Source of the DNA: an uncultured Collinsella sp.
GTDB lineage: Bacteria > Actinomycetota > Coriobacteriia > Coriobacteriales > Coriobacteriaceae
NCBI GenBank assembly: GCA_902491345.1
Contig: CABUHI010000053.1
Location: 1-5,250, forward strand
DNA: 5,250 bases
Reading direction: 5' to 3'
Made by a program: the position numbers and the translations under genes. Below the pieces are notes generated by a model, which ran no database searches, had not been told where the DNA came from, and worked only from the letters and a program-made list of their open reading frames with translations. Below are positions 1 to 5,250 of the stretch, in pieces; position 1 is the stretch's first letter, and each line of letters begins with the position of its first letter.

Positions 1-375
1 GAGCTGTTCCTGGGCAACTTCCTGGCCCAGACCAAGGCGCTCGCCTTTGGCAAGACGGCCGACGAGGTTCGTGCCGAGGGCACGCCCGAGCAGATCGTCC
101 CGGCCCGCTGCTTTGAGGGCAACCGTCCGACGACCTCGATCTTCGGCGACACGCTGACCCCGTTCGCGCTCGGCGAGCTCATCGCCCTGTACGAGCACAT
201 CACGTTTGTTGAGGGCACGGTCTGGGGCATCGACTCCTACGACCAGTGGGGCGTCGAGCTGGGCAAGCAGCTTGCCAAGCAGATTACCCCGGCCTTCCAC
301 GACGATGCCGCCAAGGCCGAGCAGGACGCTTCGACCCAGGCGCTCATCGAGTTCTATCGCGCGCATCGCAAGTAG
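1..375 (+). CDS. pgi: Glucose-6-phosphate isomerase, C-terminal part (5' end outside window)
   Basis: This cytoplasmic glycolytic and gluconeogenic enzyme interconverts glucose 6-phosphate and fructose 6-phosphate. The window holds the last 124 residues in frame 1, ending at TAG 373-375. Visible residues 39-48 (FEGNRPTTSI) and 76-89 (GIDSYDQWGVELGK) are hallmark C-terminal motifs of the family; the second matches the classical PGI signature pattern and ends in the conserved active-site lysine, visible residue 89. The tail after it is mostly helical and ends AHRK, a normal end for bacterial Pgi, so the 3' end looks intact. The start and the N-terminal sugar-isomerase domain lie upstream and cannot be judged. 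A strong intrinsic terminator follows, and the next gene to the right is convergent. Identification is secure from the motifs. Confidence 0.96.
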   Translation, partial: ELFLGNFLAQTKALAFGKTADEVRAEGTPEQIVPARCFEGNRPTTSIFGDTLTPFALGELIALYEHITFVEGTVWGIDSYDQWGVELGKQLAKQITPAFHDDAAKAEQDASTQALIEFYRAHRK

Positions 376-408
376 TCGCTGCTGTTAACGCATCGCGCCT
401 TATAGTCA

Positions 409-446
409 GGGGCCCGTATCCTATCGGATGCGGGCCCCTTTGCTTT
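409..446 (+). terminator. Intrinsic terminator after pgi
   Basis: A 12-bp stem with one G.T pair (arms 409-420 and 427-438) and a six-base loop is followed by the T-rich run TTTGCTTT at 439-446. It lies 33 bp after the pgi stop. Only the plus strand has a T tract. The hairpin itself is nearly symmetrical, so it could also slow transcripts arriving from the convergent minus-strand operon, but nothing shows that it ends them. Confidence 0.9.
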
Positions 447-516
447 GCCGTGGTCCCGGGGCGCACGGCCTTTGTGGAACATCGCCGGGGCGCCGCGCGC
501 TGCGAGAACCCTGCGC

Positions 517-1821
517 CTAGATCTCGGCCTCCGCATGGCCTCGCTGCGCCTCGGGCAGCTCCCCGTAGAGCGGATGGTCTTCGAGCCTAAAGCGCTCGAC
601 CTGTTCGGGAGTGTGGCCGCGCACAAAGAGCCACGAGCGATCGATCGGCGTCGCCATGAGCGTGCTGGGCAGTGCGTCGGCGCGGTCGGAAAACACCCGG
701 GCGCTCTCGGGATCCTGGAACGCCAGCACCAGATGCGTGTCGCAGTTGCCCATGATGGAGCGTGCGCGTGCCTCGCCATAGAGCGCATCGAGCTGATTGG
801 TCGACTGCAATAGCAGCGTTGCCCAGATGTTGCGGCTTCGGATAATCGAGAGCACGTTGTCGATCTGGGAGATCTGCAGATTTGCGAAGTCATCGAGCAT
901 AAAGCGCACGGGCACGGGCAGGCTGCCGTCGGGCTGCCTATCGGCCTCACGAATGAGGCCCATAAACGCCTGCGTAATAAAGAGGCCGGTCAGCGGATCG
1001 AGATTGCGGTCAATATCGCTCACGGTTACAAACAGGGCGCAGGGGGTGTGTCCCATGGAAGCGAAGTCCACCTGATGGCACTCACGATAGAGCTGTGCCG
1101 CACCGTCGAATCCCAGACACATGACCTTTTCGGCAAGGATGCCGACGATGCTCGCGTGCATGCGCTCGGCATTTTGCGTAATGGCGTAGCGCCGCCATAG
1201 CGAGAGGGCATAGCTTTGGGGGTCGGTCGTGATCAGGTCGTCAAACAATCGACTCGTGGCACCGTCCTGCAGGTGCTCGATCAGCTTGATGACCGAGCTG
1301 ATCGTCTGCTCGTCGGCGGGTAGCTGTTCGGTGACGTAGGCGATAAGACACGACAGCAGGTTTGCCGCCGCATGATCCCAAAAAGGCTGGTTGTTGTCCT
1401 CGATGGGGCAGATGGCCTTTGCCACCGAGAGGATGTCCTGCTGGTTGGGCCTGCCGTCCGCCTTGCGGCGAATGTGCCTCAGGGGATTGTAGCCGCAGCG
1501 CTCGATGCCGGGCGCAAGGGCTGGGACGGTGTTGAGGTCGGCGAAGTTGAGACATTGCACGCGGTAACCGTGGGCTGCCAGCACGGGTCCCACTTCGCGA
1601 CAGAGCGTGCCTTTGGTGTCGAGCACGATGTAGCTTGCGTTCATTTGCAGTAGGTTGGGCTTGAGGACGTTTCGGGTCTTGCCGGCTCCCGAGGGGCCGA
1701 TCACAAGTGCATTGTTGTTGAGTCCCGTTTGGCGGGTGTCGCAGGAAAGCGTTCGATCCTTGGCGAGGATGGTGGACAATGCGGACTCAGATGCGGCGAG
1801 GCGGCTGGCGAGGTTAGACAT
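517..1821 (-). CDS. VirD4/TraG-type coupling-protein ATPase, short form without membrane anchor
   Basis: This 434-aa P-loop ATPase belongs to the VirD4/TraG coupling-protein family, which in conjugation brings DNA-relaxase substrates to a type IV secretion channel. Walker A is GPSGAGKT (residues 42-49). The phrase VLDTKG (66-71) follows, as it does in this family. Walker B is RFMLDDFANL (306-315, acidic D310/D311), and a sensor-like LLLQSTNQLDALYG stretch (336-349) comes after it. Full family members usually carry about 100 or more N-terminal residues with membrane helices. Here Walker A starts at residue 42 and no hydrophobic helix precedes it, so the protein is predicted to be soluble. The ATG at 1821 was chosen because AAGGAGGT stands just upstream. 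The open frame extends to 2013, but those 64 codons overlap the clpP-like gene and give a low-complexity Arg/Ser/Pro sequence. The start overlaps the upstream gene by 8 bp, implying coupled translation. The family call is strong; the substrate is unknown. Confidence 0.88.
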   Translation of the reverse strand: MSNLASRLAASESALSTILAKDRTLSCDTRQTGLNNNALVIGPSGAGKTRNVLKPNLLQMNASYIVLDTKGTLCREVGPVLAAHGYRVQCLNFADLNTVPALAPGIERCGYNPLRHIRRKADGRPNQQDILSVAKAICPIEDNNQPFWDHAAANLLSCLIAYVTEQLPADEQTISSVIKLIEHLQDGATSRLFDDLITTDPQSYALSLWRRYAITQNAERMHASIVGILAEKVMCLGFDGAAQLYRECHQVDFASMGHTPCALFVTVSDIDRNLDPLTGLFITQAFMGLIREADRQPDGSLPVPVRFMLDDFANLQISQIDNVLSIIRSRNIWATLLLQSTNQLDALYGEARARSIMGNCDTHLVLAFQDPESARVFSDRADALPSTLMATPIDRSWLFVRGHTPEQVERFRLEDHPLYGELPEAQRGHAEAEI

Positions 1822-2431
1822 GGGCGACCTCCTTGGTGGTCGAGAGGATTTCGTGGGCAAAGCCGAGCTCGACGGCGCGCTCGGCCGAAAGGTAGGTGTC
1901 TTTTGCAGTGAGGGACTGGATGCGCTTGGGCGTGAGGCCGCTGCGGTCCGAGAGGATTTGCGTGAGGGTCTTGCGGGCCTGCATGAGACGCCGGCTGGTT
2001 TCCTGCAGCGCAAGTGCCGAGCCGCCTGCCCCCTGGGGGATCAGCGGGTCGTGAATCATGAGCTCTGCATGGGGCGCCATACGGCGATCGTCGCCGCCCA
2101 TAAAGATCACGGCGCCCATGGACGCGGCGAATTCCAGGCAAACGGTGCGGATGGGGCACGATGCGAGGCGCATGGCGTCATAGATCGCAAGACCCGATCG
2201 CACGCTTCCGCCGGCGCTGGCGACAAATATGGTGATGGGGCGGCTGGGGTCGGTGGCATCGAGCAGGCGGATCTGCTGGCATAGGTCGTGGGCCATCGGG
2301 GTTTCGATGTTTCCCATGACGGAGAGCTCGCGACGGGCGAGCATCTCATCGTAAATGCTGGTGAGCGTGATACCTCGGGCGGATTCACGCATGGTGAGGG
2401 GGCTGATGATGGGGGAATGATTGGTGTCCAT
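1814..2431 (-). CDS. Accessory ClpP-type serine peptidase
   Basis: This 205-aa protein has the ClpP fold signature along its length. Residues 71-77 (ASAGGSV) correspond to the SPGGSV strand-turn, followed by GLAIYDAM (80-87). The nucleophile is S104 in EFAASMGA, the histidine is H127 in MIHDPL, and the aspartate is D178 in AKDTYLSAE. Triad spacing is close to that of housekeeping ClpP. Differences from the standard protein include SAGGS for SPGGS and MIHDPL for MIHQPL. ClpP forms double-heptamer barrels that degrade proteins fed by an ATPase such as ClpX, ClpA or ClpC; no such ATPase is encoded here. The ATG at 2431 has GAAAGGAG upstream. The stop lies inside the next gene, the VirD4-like ATPase. 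It is therefore unlikely to be the housekeeping clpP, which usually sits beside clpX or tig. A phage- or element-type ClpP protease is the alternative. Confidence 0.9.
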   Translation of the reverse strand: MDTNHSPIISPLTMRESARGITLTSIYDEMLARRELSVMGNIETPMAHDLCQQIRLLDATDPSRPITIFVASAGGSVRSGLAIYDAMRLASCPIRTVCLEFAASMGAVIFMGGDDRRMAPHAELMIHDPLIPQGAGGSALALQETSRRLMQARKTLTQILSDRSGLTPKRIQSLTAKDTYLSAERAVELGFAHEILSTTKEVAHV

Positions 2432-2494
2432 GAGGACTCCTTTCTGTTGGTTGTGTTGTGGAATAGGATTGTTGCCCGCGGAGGGGCTGGCGGG
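2432..2494 (-). other. Intergenic spacer with weak hairpin inside the minus-strand operon
   Basis: This 63-bp gap separates the unknown gene from the clpP-like gene. A 6-bp GC stem (GCCCGC 2474-2479 with GCGGGC 2490-2495, ten-base loop) begins at the last base of the upstream stop codon. It has no T tract on the minus strand, so it is not a convincing terminator. It might mark mRNA processing or partial polarity. The rest, read on the minus strand, is a C/A-rich unstructured stretch leading to the GAAAGGAG ribosome binding site. No promoter is evident, so cotranscription is likely. Confidence 0.35.
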
Positions 2495-3385
2495 CTACAG
2501 GGTTCGTCCGAGCCTGAGATCGAGCTCGGTTGTGGGGCAGGCTGCCTGTTCGTGCGGCTCGCAAGCGCCAAGGGCTCCAAAGCGATAGAGCGTTGCGGCG
2601 GGCGTGGTATAGGCGAGCCGCAGCTGATGCTCGACAGGGGCACATCCGTCATTTTTGTAATGAGCCGCGTAGTACTGCGCGATGCTGGCGTTAATCTCGC
2701 TGCCATTGCGATGGCGCTCAAACTGGCGTCTGCAGGTCTCGATGATCTTTGCTACCGACTTGGGTGCCGTCGCGGGAACAAGGGCGAGATAACCCTCAAA
2801 TAGCTCGTTGATGCTCAGGAGGCACAGCAGGTCGACCAGCGTCCTTATGGCTGCTCCCTCGGCGGAAAAGTGCGCGGTCATGCGGTTATATCGGTTGCGG
2901 TCGACGATGGCCGCATGGGGTCTTGGAGTTTTCTGCCCCGTGGTCCCGGGCTTTTGCCGCGCCTGTGTATTGAGCTCGACGTTGCAGCGCTTGAGGCCGT
3001 CCAACGGAAGGAACAGTGCGGTGCGCAGGGTGTTCCGCTTGCTTTCGAGTTCATGACGCTCGTCGGGTTCCCATTCGAGCTTGAGTTTCGTGTCGAGCGC
3101 CGTAAGCATATGGGCTAGGCAGCCTACGGTAAGAACGTACGAATCGTTGTCGCGTTTTGGGGCATAGGGGTCTGTCAGCTTGCGAATGTCGGGGTCGCCC
3201 ATGATCTTTGTGCAGCGCTTCAGCAGTTGAGGGTGGTCGGCCAAGATCGTCGCGAGCGGTAGCGACGCGTAGTTCTTGATGGTCGCGGCGGCAAAGGCGG
3301 CGTCATATTCGTTTGCATATGCTCGCTCAATGCGGGCATCCAGAATGCTTTTCTTATCGCCGTCTTCAGCGTGGTGGTTTGTCAT
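2495..3385 (-). CDS. Unrecognised 296-aa protein, first gene of the clpP/VirD4-like operon
   Basis: I do not recognise the family. The protein appears soluble, rich in charged residues and largely helical, with no signal peptide. The only hydrophobic stretch (about 180-204, TLVDLLCLL followed by FEGYLALV) looks more like a buried or amphipathic helix than a membrane span. A basic, flexible segment at about 140-170 (QARQKPGTTG, QKTPRPHA) may link an N-terminal and a C-terminal half. Cysteines are scattered (58, 89, 134, 188, 218, 248, 275, 283) without a zinc-finger spacing. The start MTNHH at 3385 was chosen for the upstream TTGGAGAA. The frame stays open to an ATG at 3541, but that codon lacks a ribosome binding site and the extra 52 residues are His/Gln-rich repeat sequence. 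It leads the operon, 63 bp ahead of the clpP-like gene. A substrate, adaptor or DNA-binding role is possible but unproven. Confidence 0.75.
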   Translation of the reverse strand: MTNHHAEDGDKKSILDARIERAYANEYDAAFAAATIKNYASLPLATILADHPQLLKRCTKIMGDPDIRKLTDPYAPKRDNDSYVLTVGCLAHMLTALDTKLKLEWEPDERHELESKRNTLRTALFLPLDGLKRCNVELNTQARQKPGTTGQKTPRPHAAIVDRNRYNRMTAHFSAEGAAIRTLVDLLCLLSINELFEGYLALVPATAPKSVAKIIETCRRQFERHRNGSEINASIAQYYAAHYKNDGCAPVEHQLRLAYTTPAATLYRFGALGACEPHEQAACPTTELDLRLGRTL

Positions 3386-3401
3386 AGCTTCTCCAATCGG
3401 T

Positions 3402-3475
3402 TGATGTTCGTGCTGTTTGTTGATGCGTTGGTTGTCGTGAGTGATGTGCTTGCCGTGGGTGATGTGCTGACGTTG
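3402..3475 (-). repeat. Degenerate 18-21 bp CATCA repeats in the operon leader
   Basis: Read on the plus strand, four imperfect units begin TGATG at 3402, 3421, 3442 and 3460, spaced 19, 21 and 18 bases. The last two share the exact 10-mer GTGATGTGCT (3441-3450 and 3459-3468). On the minus strand each unit presents CATCA, just upstream of the ribosome binding site of the unknown gene. Spacing near two helical turns would suit a DNA-binding regulator on one face of the helix. The units are short and degenerate, so chance is not excluded. Confidence 0.4.
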
Positions 3476-3699
3476 GGGTGCTATGCGGTTTTCAATGAGC
3501 CCGTGAGGCAGTTGCTGCAGGGGCGGGATGGAACGGCCCATGCAAGGCGGAAGGCATCGTGCTCAAAATCGAGACAGCAATGCCCTGGGTGCTTCACATG
3601 TGGCAGTTACCTCATTAAGTTGTCATTGCGTTTGGGGTTGTACTTTGCCGATCTTCCTTCTCTTACACGCTAAAACTCAAACTTCATATGCTCGATCTA

Positions 3700-3729
3700 C
3701 TTAAAACCGCAACGGCGGTCTTTTATCAA
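3700..3729 (-). promoter_or_regulatory. Alternative weak promoter candidate for the minus-strand operon
   Basis: Minus-strand TTGATA (complement of 3724-3729, five of six matches to TTGACA) is followed after 18 bases by TTTAAG (complement of 3700-3705, four of six matches to TATAAT). The spacer contains the 3702-3724 hairpin. It would start the operon mRNA more than 300 bases ahead of the first gene. The call is tentative. Confidence 0.2.
3702..3724. terminator. Bidirectional terminator-like hairpin in the divergent region
   Basis: ACCGC (3706-3710) pairs with GCGGT (3715-3719) around the loop AACG. The stem is flanked by A's on the left and T's on the right, so on both strands it is followed by a T run (CTTTTAT on plus, TTTTAAG on minus). 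The stem is short at 5 bp, extendable through the A/T flanks past a mismatched C. A terminator between divergent genes has no obvious transcript to end, which leaves an attenuator, a small RNA end, or an inserted-segment boundary as options. Confidence 0.45.
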
Positions 3730-3756
3730 CTTATATGTCGGAACGCGTCTTTGCAA
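3730..3756 (-). promoter_or_regulatory. Weak promoter candidate for the minus-strand operon
   Basis: On the minus strand, TTGCAA (3751-3756) is followed after 15 bases by TATAAG (complement of 3730-3735), five of six matches to the -10 consensus. The spacer is shorter than the ideal 17. A transcript from here would begin just ahead of the 3702-3724 hairpin and carry a leader of roughly 340 bases. It is listed because no better minus-strand promoter was found. Confidence 0.22.
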
Positions 3757-3812
3757 GTACTTTTTTGCGTTTGTTTCAAATGGGGTGGTTTTGCAACCGT
3801 CATACGCGTGCT

Positions 3813-3841
3813 GTGCGAACGTGCCCCGGCTCGGATAAGAT
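3813..3841 (+). promoter_or_regulatory. Weak promoter candidate for the Cof-type phosphatase gene
   Basis: TAAGAT at 3836-3841 is a four-of-six match to the -10 consensus, about 33 bases ahead of the start codon. The matching -35 position (GTGCGA, 3813-3818) is poor, so the assignment rests on position and the local GATAAGATAG context. A start near 3848 would give a short leader carrying AAGGAGG at 3863-3869. Confidence 0.25.
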
Positions 3842-3874
3842 AGTGCGCGATAAAAAAGATGCAAGGAGGCATAT

Positions 3875-4717
3875 ATGGCAATCAAAGCCATCGCAATGGA
3901 TATCGACGGTACGCTCACCAACGACCAGAAAGTGATTAGCCCGCGTACGCGCGAGAAGCTGCTCGCGGCGCAGGAGTCGGGCATTAAGCTCATTTTGGCT
4001 TCGGGCCGTCCCGCATGGGGGCTGCACGCCTTGGCACAGGAGCTCGACCTTCAAAACCATGACGGTCTGCTGGTGGCCTTTAACGGCGCTCACGTCGTCG
4101 ATGCCCAGACCGACGAGGTGCTGTTCGATCAGGCTATGCCTGCCGACGAATTGCATCGCCTGATTGATCACCTGCGTAATTTTGACGTGATCCCTATGAT
4201 TTCGCTCGGTCGCGATTTACGCGTCGAGGACTCGTATCATTGCATGATCACGCTGCCTGACGGCTCGCAGAAGAATATCGTCAAGTATGAGCGCGATGCG
4301 TGCGATCTTAAGATCCGCGAGGTGGAGAGCCTGCATGAGGTCGCTGACGCTTATCCCGTGGACAAGCTGCTCACTGCGGGCGACCCGGCCTATCTGCAAA
4401 CGCATCACGAGGAGATGTACGCGCCCTTTACTCAGACGCTTTCGGGTATGTTTACGGCCGACTGGTACTTCGAGTTTACGGCGCCCGGTATCGACAAGGC
4501 CCGTGCGCTCGAGGGTGCCCTGCCCAAGCTCGGCATCGATGCCAGCGAGGTCGTATCGTTTGGCGACGGCCAGAACGACAAGTCCATGATTGAGTGGGCG
4601 GGTACCGGTGTTGCCATGGGTAACGCCGTCGACGAGGTCAAGGCTGTGGCCCAGATGGTGACCGCCAATAACAACGAAGACGGTATTGCGGTGGCGCTGG
4701 ATAAGCTGCTGGGTTAG
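3875..4717 (+). CDS. Cof-type HAD-IIB sugar-phosphate phosphatase
   Basis: This 280-aa cytoplasmic phosphatase belongs to the Cof/YidA group of the haloacid dehalogenase superfamily, which hydrolyses sugar phosphates and related small phosphoesters by way of an aspartyl-phosphate. All four HAD motifs are present: I, MDIDGTLT (nucleophile D9, acid/base D11); II, LILASGRP (S43); III, K208 in GIDKARAL; IV, SFGDGQND (D231, D235) binding Mg2+. The C2-type cap lies between motifs II and III, roughly residues 85-200. The PGIDKARAL phrase before motif IV is typical of the group. Length is normal for the family. The ATG at 3875 is supported by AAGGAGG five bases upstream; that site lies in the loop of a weak 4-bp ATGC/GCAT stem. 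Exact substrate cannot be read from sequence. A hairpin follows, then a second HAD phosphatase gene 63 bp downstream on the same strand. Confidence 0.93.
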   Translation: MAIKAIAMDIDGTLTNDQKVISPRTREKLLAAQESGIKLILASGRPAWGLHALAQELDLQNHDGLLVAFNGAHVVDAQTDEVLFDQAMPADELHRLIDHLRNFDVIPMISLGRDLRVEDSYHCMITLPDGSQKNIVKYERDACDLKIREVESLHEVADAYPVDKLLTAGDPAYLQTHHEEMYAPFTQTLSGMFTADWYFEFTAPGIDKARALEGALPKLGIDASEVVSFGDGQNDKSMIEWAGTGVAMGNAVDEVKAVAQMVTANNNEDGIAVALDKLLG

Positions 4718-4739
4718 AATCGCCGATAATGCATGGTTC

Positions 4740-4768
4740 GGGCGCCTGCTTACAGGCGCCCTTTTGTT
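4740..4768 (+). terminator. Intrinsic terminator-like hairpin between the two HAD genes
   Basis: A perfect 9-bp GC-rich stem (arms 4740-4748 and 4753-4761, four-base loop CTTA) is followed by TTTTGTT. It lies 22 bp after the phosphatase stop. It abuts the ribosome binding site of the next gene, leaving no room for a promoter between hairpin and gene. It therefore acts either as a partial terminator or as a 5' leader hairpin. Confidence 0.8.
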
Positions 4769-4769
4769 A

Positions 4770-4776
4770 GGGAGGG
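4770..4776 (+). promoter_or_regulatory. Ribosome binding site that fixes a GTG start
   Basis: GGGAGGG stands four bases before GTG at 4781 and decides the start of the HAD-IA gene. The first in-frame ATG comes 12 codons later, inside the catalytic DMDG motif, so it cannot be the true start. Confidence 0.7.
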
Positions 4777-4780
4777 TGCC

Positions 4781-5250
4781 GTGTCCGCATTTCCGTTCGA
4801 CGCCGTTATCTTTGACATGGACGGCGTGATTGTCGATACCGAGTATTACTACCTGGGCGAGACTGCCGCGTTTGCCAAGGAGCTTGGGCTTAATCTGACT
4901 CAAGAGGAGTTGAATGGGCAGGTCGGTACCTCGCATCAGTTCTTCCTGCATATGCTGGTCGATTGGTTTGAGCGTGCCGGTAAGGGGCATTTTACTGGCG
5001 AGGAAGCGTTGGCCCGTTGGGACGAATGGGCGCATAAGCGTCCGCGCGACTATCAGGCTTTGATTAACCCAGGCGCCGTGGATACGATTCGAGAGCTGCC
5101 GCGCCGCGGCGTTCGCGTGGCGCTTGCCAGCTCGTCTCCCATGGTTAGCATCGAGGAAGTGCTCAATGCATGCGGGCTGTCGGATGCCTTTGAGTATGTG
5201 GTGAGCGGCGAGCAGTTTAAGGAGAGCAAGCCCGAGCCCGACATCTACCT
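4781..5250 (+). CDS. HAD-IA phosphatase, beta-phosphoglucomutase-like (3' end outside window)
   Basis: The first 156 residues of a HAD subfamily IA protein are visible. Motif I is FDMDGVIVDTE (nucleophile D12, D14), the helical C1 cap spans about residues 20-90, motif II is ALASSSP (about S117), and motif III is K150 in ESKPEPDIY. The DGVIVDTE and KPEPDIY phrases are typical of beta-phosphoglucomutase and related sugar-phosphate phosphatases. Members either isomerise beta-glucose 1-phosphate to glucose 6-phosphate or dephosphorylate small sugar phosphates; the sequence does not decide which. Motif IV lies beyond the window. Translation starts at GTG 4781 behind GGGAGGG. It lies in the same direction as the Cof-type gene, separated by a hairpin, so expression by readthrough or from an internal promoter is likely. 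Confidence 0.9.
   Translation, partial: MSAFPFDAVIFDMDGVIVDTEYYYLGETAAFAKELGLNLTQEELNGQVGTSHQFFLHMLVDWFERAGKGHFTGEEALARWDEWAHKRPRDYQALINPGAVDTIRELPRRGVRVALASSSPMVSIEEVLNACGLSDAFEYVVSGEQFKESKPEPDIY

Larger units (their letters stand above)
3386..3874. other. Divergent intergenic region, 489 bp
   Basis: This stretch separates the minus-strand operon from the plus-strand Cof-type phosphatase gene. The left part (to about 3540) is the G/T-rich leader of the minus operon and holds degenerate repeats. The right part (about 3590-3870) is clearly more A+T-rich than the surrounding genes and holds a terminator-like hairpin and candidate promoter elements. Frames that cross it lack ribosome binding sites and resemble no protein I know. 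No tRNA or attachment-site duplication was seen. Confidence 0.7.

Noticed and set aside
447..516. GC-rich stretch after the ATPase gene as a minus-strand terminator
   Set aside because: Only short GC stems without a T run are visible on the minus strand, so it is not supported as an intrinsic terminator.
1822..2013. N-terminal extension of the VirD4-like ATPase
   Set aside because: It would overlap the clpP-like gene by nearly 200 bases and yields low-complexity Ser/Pro/Arg sequence. The ATG at 1821 has a near-perfect ribosome binding site.
1655..2284. Plus-strand 209-codon frame opposite the clpP-like and ATPase genes
   Set aside because: It is a mirror frame of two well-supported genes, with Gly/Ala/Arg-rich composition and no recognisable domain.
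3386..3541. N-terminal extension of the unknown protein to ATG 3541
   Set aside because: No ribosome binding site stands before 3541, and the added residues are His/Gln repeats. ATG 3385 has TTGGAGAA upstream.
3371..3673. Plus-strand 100-codon frame across the divergent region, with a Val/Leu-rich N-terminal half
   Set aside because: Neither its GTG nor the internal ATG at 3404 has a ribosome binding site. It runs antisense to the start of the unknown gene, and its hydrophobic part is simply the leader repeats.
376..3874. Mobile-element boundaries (attachment-site repeats, terminal inverted repeats) around the minus-strand operon
   Set aside because: No matching direct or inverted repeats were found by eye at the two ends, and no integrase or tRNA lies nearby. 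Base composition of the coding part resembles its neighbours.
4217..5035. Minus-strand 272-codon frame opposite both HAD genes
   Set aside because: It spans two certain genes and the hairpin between them, so it is a high-G+C shadow frame.

Overview
The window comes from a G+C-rich bacterial chromosome. The pgi end and the two HAD phosphatases read like those of a Coriobacteriia anaerobe such as Collinsella. That placement rests on codon and protein flavour only and needs a database search. No rRNA, tRNA, CRISPR array, insertion sequence or transposase is visible.

Layout from left to right: (1) the 3' end of glucose-6-phosphate isomerase (1-375, plus strand), closed by a strong intrinsic terminator; (2) a compact minus-strand operon of three genes (3385 down to 517), in transcription order an unrecognised 296-aa protein, an accessory ClpP-type serine peptidase with an intact Ser-His-Asp triad, and a 434-aa VirD4/TraG-type ATPase without the usual N-terminal membrane anchor; (3) a 489-bp divergent intergenic region (3386-3874) that becomes A+T-rich to the right, with a degenerate CATCA-repeat leader, a bidirectional terminator-like hairpin and weak promoter candidates; (4) a plus-strand Cof-type (HAD-IIB) phosphatase, a second terminator-like hairpin, and the 5' part of a beta-phosphoglucomutase-like HAD-IA phosphatase that runs off the window.

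The flanking plus-strand genes are ordinary sugar-phosphate metabolism. The interesting part is the minus-strand operon between them. It pairs a coupling-protein-like ATPase with a ClpP peptidase by an 8-bp gene overlap. Within the window there is no relaxase, no mating-pair formation gene, no integrase and no Clp unfoldase. It may be a conjugative-element remnant or a self-contained module in which the ATPase and peptidase act together. The sequence supports the architecture; the function is inference.
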